A DNA stretch of 11,327 nucleotides from Chloroflexota bacterium (GTDB lineage: Bacteria; Chloroflexota; Dehalococcoidia; JACPPY01), in contig JACPRR010000231.1 in the NCBI GenBank assembly GCA_016189825.1, positions 1-11,327 of the forward strand, given 5' to 3'. The translations under genes and the position numbers were made by a program. The notes beneath the pieces are model-generated. The model was not told the origin of the DNA, ran no database searches, and saw only the letters and a list, made by a program, of their open reading frames with translations. The stretch's first letter is position 1; the number at the start of each line of letters is the position of its first letter. Below, piece after piece: positions 4,709-11,327 of this stretch.

Positions 4709-6319
4709 TTGGCTGAAATCCTCAACAAAATAGACTCGCCTTCGGACCTGAAGAAGCTGACGTACCCGGAGCTGGAGCAGTTGGCGCAGGAAATCCGCGG
4801 GGAGATAGTGCGCAAAGTGTCGGCGAATGGCGGTCACCTTGCCTCCAGCCTCGGCGCAGTGGAGGTGACGCTGGCCCTGCACAGGGTCTTCAATAGCCCC
4901 ACGGACAAGATTGTCTGGGACGTCGGTCACCAGAGCTACCCACACAAGCTGCTTACAGGCAGGCGGGACCGCTTCGGCACTCTGCGGCAATACCGCGGGC
5001 TATCCGGCTTCCCTTCGCCAGCAGAGAGCCCCCATGACGCCTTCGGAGCGGGACATGCGGGAACGTCTGTGTCGGCCGCTCTGGGCATAGCCCTGGCCCG
5101 GGACCTCGAGGGGAAGAGCCACCACGTGATCGCGGTTATCGGCGACGGCTCGATGGGCGCCGGGATGGCCTTCGAAGCGATCAATCACGCTGGCCACCTC
5201 GGCACCCGGATAACGATTGTGCTCAACGATAACGGCATGTCGATCTCGCCCAGCACCGGGGCGTTCGCCCGCCTGTTGAATCAGGCGCGGTTCGACCCGC
5301 GCTACGAGTCCGCCAAACGCAAGATGAAGAAGACCGTAGTGAACCTGCCCTTCGGACAAAGCGCCTGGGCGCTCACCAAAGAGGTCAAGAGCCGTGTTGA
5401 GAAGGCGGTCATCCCTGGGGCTTTCTGGGAGGAGATGGGGTTCACCTACCTCGGCCCGGTTGACGGTCATAACATAAAGGAGCTTGAGGCGGCGCTGAAC
5501 CGGGCGCGCGATTTCGAGTCCGGGCCGACTCTCATCCACGTCCTTACCAAGAAGGGAAAAGGCCACGCAGCCGCGGAGGCCAACGCGACCAAGTTCCATG
5601 GGGTATCCCCGGGCAACGCGAAGCCCAATGGACATCCCTCTTACAGCCAGGTCTTCGGCCAAAGCGTCCTCCGCCTCATGAGGCAGAACCAGAAGATTGT
5701 GGCCATCACGGCGGCGATGTCCGATGGCACAGGACTGGCGGCGGCCGCGGCCGAGTTCCCGGAGCGCGTCTTCGATGTGGGCATTTGCGAGCAGCACGCA
5801 GTGACGCTTGCGGCTGGACTTGCCTCCCAGGGGTTCATCCCCGTCGTCGCGATCTACTCCACTTTCCTTCAGAGAGCTTACGACCAAATAATCCACGATG
5901 TCCTCATGCAGGGCCTGCACGTGGTATTCGCCATCGACCGCGCCGGCATTGTCGGCGACGACGGTAAGACGCACCAGGGGCCTTTCGACGTTTCTTACCT
6001 GCGAGCACTCCCGGGCATTTCGGTCTCCGCGCCTAAAGATGAAAACGAGCTCCAACACCTGGTCTGCACGGCGGTGAATGCTCCGGGACCTTTCGCAATA
6101 CGGTTCCCCAGAGGCTACGGCCTGGGCGTTCCACTGGATGCGGAACTCCATGACCTTCCAATCGGAAAGGCGGAGCTCCTCCGGGAGGGCGCCGACGCGG
6201 CCATCCTTGCCCTGGGGTTCGCCGTAGCGCCCGCTCTCGACGCCGCGGAGAGACTCGCGCGGAGAGGCGTCCAATGCTCCGTAGTGAACGCGCGCTTCGC
6301 AAAGCCCGTCGACTCGTAG
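4709..6319 (+). CDS. dxs: 1-deoxy-D-xylulose-5-phosphate synthase, interrupted by in-frame amber codon
   Basis: DXS condenses pyruvate and glyceraldehyde-3-phosphate to DXP using thiamine diphosphate, the committed step of the MEP isoprenoid pathway. The TTG start is preceded by GGAAGGGGG. Visible landmarks are GGHLASSLG with H43 (H49 of E. coli), WDVGHQSYPHK (H75, H80), the ThDP motif GDGSMGAGMAFEAINHAGH (146-164) continuing to NDNG (174-177), and DVGICEQHAV with catalytic E361. Residue 536 is followed by TAG at 6317-6319, inside the C-terminal transketolase domain at the conserved site KPVDS-[stop]-LITRL, where relatives read KPLDxxLI. The reading frame is not shifted: 94 more codons of normal DXS sequence follow. 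All active-site residues lie upstream of the stop, but the truncated product lacks most of domain III. It may be a nonsense mutation, a sequencing error or a readthrough site. Dxs leads the isoprenoid/hopanoid cluster. Confidence 0.93.
   Translation: MAEILNKIDSPSDLKKLTYPELEQLAQEIRGEIVRKVSANGGHLASSLGAVEVTLALHRVFNSPTDKIVWDVGHQSYPHKLLTGRRDRFGTLRQYRGLSGFPSPAESPHDAFGAGHAGTSVSAALGIALARDLEGKSHHVIAVIGDGSMGAGMAFEAINHAGHLGTRITIVLNDNGMSISPSTGAFARLLNQARFDPRYESAKRKMKKTVVNLPFGQSAWALTKEVKSRVEKAVIPGAFWEEMGFTYLGPVDGHNIKELEAALNRARDFESGPTLIHVLTKKGKGHAAAEANATKFHGVSPGNAKPNGHPSYSQVFGQSVLRLMRQNQKIVAITAAMSDGTGLAAAAAEFPERVFDVGICEQHAVTLAAGLASQGFIPVVAIYSTFLQRAYDQIIHDVLMQGLHVVFAIDRAGIVGDDGKTHQGPFDVSYLRALPGISVSAPKDENELQHLVCTAVNAPGPFAIRFPRGYGLGVPLDAELHDLPIGKAELLREGADAAILALGFAVAPALDAAERLARRGVQCSVVNARFAKPVDS
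6317..6319 (+). other. In-frame TAG within dxs
   Basis: The codon context is GTC GAC TCG TAG TTG ATC ACC. DXS relatives usually carry a charged or small residue here. GAG, AAG, CAG or TCG would each become TAG by one base change. TAG is a genuine stop for several genes in this window, so genome-wide amber reassignment is unlikely. Confidence 0.85.
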
Positions 6320-6604
6320 TTGATCACCAGGCTGGCATACAGCACCAACAGGCTAATAACGGTGGAGGAAAACGCGCTTGCCGGCGGCTTCGGCAGCGCA
6401 GTGCTCGAGCTGCTGGCAGCAAAGAAGCTCGCCCGGCAGCCTCGCGTCGAGTGCATCGCTATACCGGACCGTTTTGTGGAACACGGTCCGCAGGAGTTAT
6501 TCCGCTCGATGTTCGATCTGGATGCCGAGGGCATCGCGCGGCGCGTGGCGGAGTCATTCCCAGAACTGGTCGACGGCACCTCCGCCGCGGGGAAGTCGAG
6601 GTAG
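6320..6604 (+). CDS. dxs: DXS C-terminal fragment downstream of the amber codon
   Basis: These 94 in-frame codons encode the rest of the DXS transketolase C-terminal domain: RLITVEENALAGGFGSAVLELL, then a region ending in IAIPDRFVEHGPQELFRSMFDLDAEGIA. Together with the upstream part they give about 630 residues, the normal DXS length. The TTG at 6320 directly follows the TAG and has no Shine-Dalgarno, so independent translation is doubtful; reinitiation right after termination is conceivable. Conserved sequence persists across the whole stretch without further stops, which argues for a recent lesion, an error or productive readthrough rather than long-standing decay. The stop (6602-6604) is two bases from the next gene's start. 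Confidence 0.8.
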   Translation: MITRLAYSTNRLITVEENALAGGFGSAVLELLAAKKLARQPRVECIAIPDRFVEHGPQELFRSMFDLDAEGIARRVAESFPELVDGTSAAGKSR

Positions 6605-6606
6605 TC

Positions 6607-7629
6607 GTGGCCCCATCTTTCCTGGAAAGGTACCGGGGAGACATAGACCGCGAGCTGCGCTCCGTGATCGACGGCAACGTGTCCCCGCTTTACGCGATGA
6701 TGCGTTACCACATGGGTTGGACCGACGAGCGCGGAAACGCGAAAACCAGTGGGGGCGGGAAGGCGGTCCGTCCTGCGCTGTGCCTTCTTTCCTGTGAGGC
6801 CGCGGGTGGAGACCGCGAGAAGGCGCTGCCCGCCGCCGCCGCGCTCGAACTGCTGCACAACTACTCTCTCATACATGATGACGTACAGGATGACGACCGT
6901 GAGAGACGGCACGTCCCTACGGTCTGGGCCATATGGGGGAAACCCCAGGCGATAAACGCGGGCACCGCGATGCGCATGCTGGCCAGCATGGCGTTGAAGC
7001 GCCTGGACGAGCGCGGCATACCTCTGGAAAAGCGGGTCAGGGCGCAAGAGCTGCTGGATGGGACAACGCTGCGCTTGATCGAAGGGCAATGCCTGGACAT
7101 CGAATTCGAGACGCGTCTCGATGTCACCACCGCCGACTACTTGAAGATGATCGCGGGAAAGACCGCGGCCCTCATCGCATGCTCCCTGGAGATGGGCGCC
7201 TTGCTGGCCACTGACGACCACCTGCGCGTCGCCGGCTTTCGGGAGGTCGGCAGGAACCTGGGGATGGCTTTCCAGATACGGGACGATATGCTCGGCATCT
7301 GGGGCAGCGAGCAAGAGACGGGCAAGCCGATGGGAAGCGATCTGCGCCGGCGCAAGAAGTCGTTCCCGGTGGTTTACGCTCTGGACAGGACGGCAGGGGA
7401 ACAGAAACAGCGACTCCTGGCGATCTACCAGAAGGAGTCGCCGGACGAGGCGGACGTCCTTGTGGCTCGGGAGATACTGGAGCGGGTGGGCGCGGAAGAC
7501 TCGACGCGGCAAATGACGCAGGCATACTGCGATGAAGCCCGCGCGCTGGTCGCGACGCTGAGGCTTGCTCAGAAGGACACGCGGGATTTCGAGGAGCTGG
7601 TCCAGTTCCTCGTGGAGCGCAGGTCATGA
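6607..7629 (+). CDS. Polyprenyl (probably geranylgeranyl) diphosphate synthase
   Basis: A 340-residue all-helical class I prenyl elongase condensing IPP with allylic diphosphates. The GTG at 6607 is chosen because it begins two bases after the dxs stop, with GAGG at 6598-6601. The open frame continues upstream, but only inside dxs. Landmarks are GGGKAVRP (49-56), the first Asp-rich motif HDDVQDDDRERR (D91, D92, D95), GKTAAL (Lys of the catalytic set), and the second motif FQIRDDMLGIWG (D226, D227). The second motif reads DDxLGxWG instead of DDxxD, followed by GKPMGSDLRRRKKS, as in actinobacterial and chloroflexotal GGPP synthases. Tyr86, five residues before the first motif, and the absence of a FARM insertion suggest a C20 product. 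Farnesyl or longer-chain activity cannot be excluded. Confidence 0.9.
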   Translation: MAPSFLERYRGDIDRELRSVIDGNVSPLYAMMRYHMGWTDERGNAKTSGGGKAVRPALCLLSCEAAGGDREKALPAAAALELLHNYSLIHDDVQDDDRERRHVPTVWAIWGKPQAINAGTAMRMLASMALKRLDERGIPLEKRVRAQELLDGTTLRLIEGQCLDIEFETRLDVTTADYLKMIAGKTAALIACSLEMGALLATDDHLRVAGFREVGRNLGMAFQIRDDMLGIWGSEQETGKPMGSDLRRRKKSFPVVYALDRTAGEQKQRLLAIYQKESPDEADVLVAREILERVGAEDSTRQMTQAYCDEARALVATLRLAQKDTRDFEELVQFLVERRS

Positions 7630-7650
7630 ACCCGTGCCGGGAGGAGAGGG

Positions 7651-8706
7651 ATGTCTGAGAGCGTGTTGCATGCCACGAAAACAGCTAATGGCCGGCGCAA
7701 GGAAGACCACCTGCGCATCGCGCTCAGTGAAGAGGTGGGGTTCAAGGGGCGGACGACAGGGCTGGAGGATTATTACTTCGTCCACCGGGCACTGCCCGAG
7801 TTGGACAAAGAAAGGATCAACCTTTCGCTAACTCTCTTTGGCAAGAGCCTTTCAGCCCCGATTGTTATCTCCGCGATGGTAGGCGGAATCGGCGCCGCTG
7901 CCCGCCTGAACCGTAACCTGGCGAGTGCGGCACAATCGCTGGGCCTCGCCATGGCGGTAGGATCTCAGCGCTGTGCGATTGACGATGCCTCTCTCTCCGC
8001 TTCATACCAGGTCCGCGAAGTCGCTCCGGACATTCTGCTGTTCGCTAATCTGGGCGCCGTTCAACTCAACTATGGCTACGGCGTCCATGAGTGCCGCCGG
8101 GCGGTCGACATGATAGCCGCCGACGCCCTGGTCCTGCACCTCAACCCGTTGCAGGAAGCGTTGCAACCCATGGGCAACACGGACTTCTCAGGCCTGCTGG
8201 ACAAGATCGCGCGGGTCTGCCGTGAGCTACCGGTGCCAGTCGTGGTAAAGGAGGTGGGATGGGGGATCTCAGAAGAAGTGGCAAAGAAACTTGTCCAGGC
8301 AGGGGTGAGCGCCATCGACACCGCAGGCTCGGGCGGCACCTGCTGGAGCGAAGTGGAACGCCGGCGCACGGATTCGAGGGCTGCAAGTGAGATCGCTGCT
8401 ACCTTTGCTTGTTGGGGCATCCCTACCGCAGATTCGATCCAGATGGTGCGCCGGGCAATGCCGGGCCTGCCCCTGATCGCCAGCGGCGGGATACGGACCG
8501 GGCTGGATGTGGCGAAGGCGATCGCCCTTGGCGCCGATGCCGCGGGTATAGCGACTCCGTTGCTAAAGGCCGCCGACGAATCGGCGGACGCGGCAACCGG
8601 GGAACTGCTCAGGATAATCGAGGAGCTAAGGCTGGCGATGTTCTGCACCGGGACAGCCAGGCTCGCGGAGCTCAAGTTTTCAACGCTGCTGAGGAGAAAG
8701 GCCTAG
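7651..8706 (+). CDS. fni: Type II isopentenyl-diphosphate delta-isomerase (FMN-dependent)
   Basis: It interconverts IPP and DMAPP using reduced FMN and Mg2+, with no relation to type I Idi. The 351-residue length is normal. Motifs follow the family in order: RKEDHL (16-21), APIVISAMVGG (usually SxMTGG), GSQR, HLNPLQE with Q168 and E169 (Mg2+ and substrate site), VVKEVGWG, DTAGSGGT (flavin phosphate loop) and ASGGIRTG (second flavin-binding loop). GGAGGAG (7640-7646) precedes the ATG. The gene is 21 bp after the prenyl synthase stop and five bp before the hpnH start. Because the MEP pathway already yields both isomers, this isomerase probably tunes their ratio for the downstream synthase rather than being essential. 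Confidence 0.95.
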   Translation: MSESVLHATKTANGRRKEDHLRIALSEEVGFKGRTTGLEDYYFVHRALPELDKERINLSLTLFGKSLSAPIVISAMVGGIGAAARLNRNLASAAQSLGLAMAVGSQRCAIDDASLSASYQVREVAPDILLFANLGAVQLNYGYGVHECRRAVDMIAADALVLHLNPLQEALQPMGNTDFSGLLDKIARVCRELPVPVVVKEVGWGISEEVAKKLVQAGVSAIDTAGSGGTCWSEVERRRTDSRAASEIAATFACWGIPTADSIQMVRRAMPGLPLIASGGIRTGLDVAKAIALGADAAGIATPLLKAADESADAATGELLRIIEELRLAMFCTGTARLAELKFSTLLRRKA

Positions 8707-8711
8707 ACCGT

Positions 8712-9713
8712 ATGGGGTTTCCGAGACAGCTCACTACCTCGCTGGCGGGTTACGTCATGGAGAACAGCCTGCGCGGAAGGAAACAGTTTCCTCTGGTCCT
8801 GATGCTTGAGCCTTCATTAAAGTGCAACCTGGCATGCGCCGGCTGCGGGCGCATCCGGGAGTTCAAGGACATCCTCGACCGTTCGTTGTCCGTCGAGGAA
8901 TGCCTTGCCGCGGTTGACGAGGCGGGGGCGCCGGTGGTCAGCATCACCGGCGGCGAGCCCCTGTTGCACCCTGGGATCGACCACATTGTCAGCGGCATCG
9001 TCTCGCGCGGGAAATTCGTCCACCTCTGCACCAACGGCCTGCTCCTTGAGAGATCATTGGGCAAGTTCAAGCCTGGACCGCGCATGGCTTTCGTCTTGCA
9101 TCTCGACAGCCTCGCCGAGCCACCCGACCGTTTTGCGGGGCGCGAAGGGGTCTTCGAGACCGCGATCTCGGCCATAAGGTCTGCCAAGCGGTCCGGTTTT
9201 CGGGTCCTGATCAACACGACGTTCTACAAGCAGACCAGAATAGCCGATCTCGAGCAGCTTTTCTCCATGCTTGCCGCCGTACCCGTTGACGGTATGATGG
9301 TGGCGCCCGCATTCAGCTACGAGGCGGTTGACAGCGATGTGTTCCTTTCCAGGGAGGAAATGGTGGAGTCCTTCAGGCCGATATACCAGATGCCGAAGAA
9401 GCTTCCTTTCTACAACACCCCGCTCTACCTCGACTTCCTGGCGGGGAAGCGGGAGTTAAGCTGTGTACCCTGGAGCACGCCGACGCGCAACCCGAAAGGG
9501 TGGAAGCGGCCCTGCTACCTCGTCACCGACGGGCACTGTGCCTCCTTCCGTGAGTTGATGGAGGAAACCGATTGGAGCAAGTACGGCGTGGGCAACGACA
9601 AGCGATGCCGGAATTGCATGGTCCATTGCGGCTTCGAGGGTGGCGCCATGGCGCAGGTAGGGCGCAGCTTGCCAGATCTGTGGCGCACCGTCAAGTGGAG
9701 TATTACGGGTTAA
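8712..9713 (+). CDS. hpnH: Adenosyl-hopene transferase HpnH (radical SAM)
   Basis: HpnH joins the 5'-deoxyadenosyl group of SAM to diploptene, giving adenosylhopane, the first step of C35 hopanoid side-chain assembly. The 333-residue protein has the radical-SAM cluster motif CNLACAGC (C38, C42, C45; CxxxCxxC), the SAM-binding ITGGEPLLHP, LCTNGLLLE, and the HpnH-specific C-terminus CVPWSTPTRNPKGWKRPCYL followed by LMEETDWSKYGVGNDKRC and NCMVHCGFE. The N-terminal FPLVLMLEPSLKCNLACAGC is also typical. The open frame continues upstream as an overlap with fni; the ATG at 8712 gives the family N-terminus. GAGGAG upstream is more distant than usual, so translation may be coupled to fni, which ends five bases before. 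Confidence 0.94.
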   Translation: MGFPRQLTTSLAGYVMENSLRGRKQFPLVLMLEPSLKCNLACAGCGRIREFKDILDRSLSVEECLAAVDEAGAPVVSITGGEPLLHPGIDHIVSGIVSRGKFVHLCTNGLLLERSLGKFKPGPRMAFVLHLDSLAEPPDRFAGREGVFETAISAIRSAKRSGFRVLINTTFYKQTRIADLEQLFSMLAAVPVDGMMVAPAFSYEAVDSDVFLSREEMVESFRPIYQMPKKLPFYNTPLYLDFLAGKRELSCVPWSTPTRNPKGWKRPCYLVTDGHCASFRELMEETDWSKYGVGNDKRCRNCMVHCGFEGGAMAQVGRSLPDLWRTVKWSITG

Positions 9714-9723
9714 GGCGGGAAAC

Positions 9724-10461
9724 TTGCTGGCAATCGTTGGCGCCCTCAACGAAGAACTGCGCGGCCTGCAGAGGAAGATGAACGTGGAGCGGATGACGAC
9801 TCGCCAGGGGTTGCGCGTTCGTCTCGGAACGTACCACGGCTTGCAGGTCCTCCTGGTCCAATCGGGGATGGGGCGGCAGCGGGCCGAGCGCGCAGTCTCC
9901 TTCATCCTGGACCATTATCCGGTCACCGCGTTGCTGTCCTTTGGCTTCGCGGGTGCGCTGCGGGAAGACCTGGGCATTGGGGATATCGTCGTCTGTTCGG
10001 AGATCTGCTACAAGGGCGGGGGACCTTCAGAATGCGGCGCGGTCGTGCACTGGTCTGACCCCGGGCTGGCATCCTTGTCCCGTGGGCGGGCGGAAGCCGG
10101 GGTGTACCTGGGCACAAGCGTGACCGTTGACAGGCCGGTGTCAACCCCCATCGACAAGAGGGCCCTCGCCGCAGCCTGCGGAGCTGAGGTGGTGGACATG
10201 GAAGGCTACTGGCTTGCCAGGGCCACATCAGAGCGAAACATTCCGTTCCTGGCGGTCAGGGCGGTCACCGACCGGCTCGACGATGTCCTCATACCGTTCG
10301 ATCGGGCGCTCGACGGCGAAGCGAACTGGCAGTGGCCCCGGGTTATCGGGATATTCGCAAGGCCCAGCAACATCGCCCGGCTCCCCGGCCTCTATGCAAG
10401 CACAAGGAGGGCAGGCAGGAATCTGGCGGCGTGGGCGGACTACCTTATGTCCAGGGTGTGA
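9724..10461 (+). CDS. hpnG: Adenosylhopane nucleosidase/phosphorylase HpnG
   Basis: HpnG removes adenine from adenosylhopane, yielding a ribosyl- or phosphoribosyl-hopane that feeds bacteriohopanetetrol and related products. The 245-residue protein has the purine/uridine-phosphorylase fold: AIVGALNEEL at the N-terminus, QSGMGRQRAERA, LLSFGFAGAL, the catalytic-region motif VVDMEGYWLARA (Met-Glu of the nucleoside site), and AVRAVTDRLDD. The TTG at 9724, with AGGCGGG a few bases upstream, is ten bases after the hpnH stop. Neighbouring hpnH and hpnA support the hopanoid assignment over a generic MTA/SAH nucleosidase. Confidence 0.9.
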   Translation: MLAIVGALNEELRGLQRKMNVERMTTRQGLRVRLGTYHGLQVLLVQSGMGRQRAERAVSFILDHYPVTALLSFGFAGALREDLGIGDIVVCSEICYKGGGPSECGAVVHWSDPGLASLSRGRAEAGVYLGTSVTVDRPVSTPIDKRALAAACGAEVVDMEGYWLARATSERNIPFLAVRAVTDRLDDVLIPFDRALDGEANWQWPRVIGIFARPSNIARLPGLYASTRRAGRNLAAWADYLMSRV

Positions 10462-10491
10462 ATGACGTCCCGACCGGGTGGCGCAGATAGC

Positions 10492-11327
10492 ATGAACAAT
10501 CGCAGTCAGAAAGCGCTGGTAACCGGGGCGACCGGGTTCATCGGGAGCAACCTGGTCCGCGAGTTGCTGCGGCAGGGTTACGCCGTCAGGGCGCTGGTGC
10601 GGCGGCGCAGCGACCGCAGGAACGTGGCCGGGCTCGACATTGAGCTGGCGGTCGGGGATCTGCTCGACCGCGCTTCCCTTGATGCCGCGCTGAGTGGCTG
10701 CGATGTCCTGTTCCATGTCGCCGCCTCGTACGCGTTCTGGACCCCAAAGCCCGAAGATCTCTACCGGACGAACGTGACCGGAACAGAAAACATCCTCAAC
10801 GCCGCGCTGGCGGCCGGAGTGAAGCGGGTGGTCCATACCTCCTCCGAGTCCACCATCGGGATAGAAAAGGCGTGCGTCGGCACGGAGGAAGGCCAACCAG
10901 ACCCTCGCAAACTGCCCTGCCACTATAAGAAATCGAAGTACCAGGCAGAATGCCTTGCGCTCTCCATGGGCGAGCGCGGCCTTCCGGTCGTCGTTGTCAA
11001 CCCTACCACGCCCATCGGGCCATTCGATGCGAAGCCGACCCCGACAGGGCAGCTCGTGGTTGATTTCCTTAACCACCGCATGCCAGCTTACGTGAACACT
11101 GGCCTCAACATCGTGGACGTGGAGGATGTTGCGAAGGGACACATACTCGCCCTCGAAAAGGGGCGGCCCGGGGAACGCTACGTGCTGGGCAACAAGAACC
11201 TTGTCCTGAAAGAGGTGCTGGCAACCCTCGAGGCGGTGAGCGGAGTGAAGGCGCCCCGGACCCGAATTCCCCTGGGAATCGCCTTCGTGGCGGCCTTTTT
11301 CGATGAGCTCGTCACCGGGCGCTTCCT
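10492..11327 (+). CDS. hpnA: Hopanoid-associated SDR-type sugar epimerase HpnA, 3'-truncated by window end
   Basis: An extended short-chain dehydrogenase/reductase-family protein of which about 278 codons are seen before the window ends, so the C-terminus is missing. Landmarks are ALVTGATGFIGSNLVREL (NAD(P)-binding Rossmann motif), the conserved VGDLLDRASL, VAASYAFW, YRTNVTGTENIL, HTSSESTIG and the catalytic HYKKSKYQAE (YxxxK). VVNPTTPIGP and TGLNIVDVEDVA complete the typical HpnA signature. Its exact step in hopanoid synthesis is not established; it is named for its recurrent linkage to hpnG and hpnH, seen here. An in-frame ATG at 10462, directly after the hpnG stop, is the alternative start. 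I chose 10492 because it gives the usual short lead before TGATGFIG; neither start has a strong Shine-Dalgarno. Confidence 0.88.
   Translation, partial: MNNRSQKALVTGATGFIGSNLVRELLRQGYAVRALVRRRSDRRNVAGLDIELAVGDLLDRASLDAALSGCDVLFHVAASYAFWTPKPEDLYRTNVTGTENILNAALAAGVKRVVHTSSESTIGIEKACVGTEEGQPDPRKLPCHYKKSKYQAECLALSMGERGLPVVVVNPTTPIGPFDAKPTPTGQLVVDFLNHRMPAYVNTGLNIVDVEDVAKGHILALEKGRPGERYVLGNKNLVLKEVLATLEAVSGVKAPRTRIPLGIAFVAAFFDELVTGRF

Noticed and set aside
5000..6274. 424-codon open frame on the minus strand
   Set aside because: Antisense shadow of dxs; the plus-strand DXS motifs are unambiguous.
6317..6319. Genome-wide reassignment of TAG to an amino acid
   Set aside because: TAG ends the VOC gene (721-723), the small gene (1892-1894), the DUF362 gene (2199-2201, minus) and fni (8704-8706) at the expected family lengths, so it works as a stop here.
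6274..6606. N-terminal extension of the prenyl synthase frame into dxs
   Set aside because: The extension overlaps the conserved DXS C-terminus in another frame; GTG 6607 has a Shine-Dalgarno and gives the family N-terminus.
6115..7512. 465-codon open frame on the minus strand
   Set aside because: Antisense to the prenyl synthase and the end of dxs, with no domain recognised.
10228..11142. 304-codon open frame on the minus strand
   Set aside because: Antisense to hpnG and hpnA; the plus-strand hpnA frame has full SDR motifs.

Overview
This is a GC-rich, densely packed bacterial chromosomal segment. TTG and GTG starts are frequent, intergenic gaps are short, and the four promoter candidates all look like sigma-70 extended -10 elements. 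A type II (FMN-dependent) IPP isomerase occurs together with DXS, an actinobacterial/chloroflexotal-looking GGPP-synthase-type prenyltransferase, and hopanoid side-chain genes. This suggests a Terrabacteria-type organism, most plausibly Chloroflexota. That placement is inferred from protein style only; no marker gene fixes it.

Layout. Positions 1-330 hold no convincing complete gene. They contain two short tandem-repeat tracts with 9-nt and 12-nt periods, a small hairpin, and a promoter for a VOC/glyoxalase-fold protein (331-723). A well-formed promoter (747-775) then drives rnc (RNase III, 815-1504), in which a residue normally essential for catalysis appears to be arginine. A nested inverted-repeat element with two REP-like hairpins (1513-1667) follows. 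After it come a 48-residue lysine-rich small protein with a perfect Shine-Dalgarno (1748-1894) and acylphosphatase (1902-2180). Convergent to these is a DUF362-type protein on the minus strand (2199-2960). Divergent from that one is a translationally coupled pair: a PadR regulator and a HAAS-type multi-pass membrane protein (3221-4599).

The second half (4709 to the window end) is one same-strand, tightly spaced isoprenoid/hopanoid cluster: dxs, a polyprenyl (probably geranylgeranyl) diphosphate synthase, type II isopentenyl-diphosphate isomerase, hpnH, hpnG and a 3'-truncated hpnA. DXS makes the first MEP-pathway intermediate, Idi-2 balances IPP and DMAPP, and the prenyl synthase condenses them. 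HpnH and HpnG then attach and process the adenosine-derived C5 side chain of extended hopanoids. HpnA is a hopanoid-associated SDR of uncertain step. No squalene synthase or squalene-hopene cyclase gene lies inside the window.

The most striking anomaly is a single in-frame TAG (6317-6319) in an otherwise intact dxs. Conserved DXS sequence continues in the same frame on both sides, so the gene is interrupted by an amber codon rather than by a frameshift.
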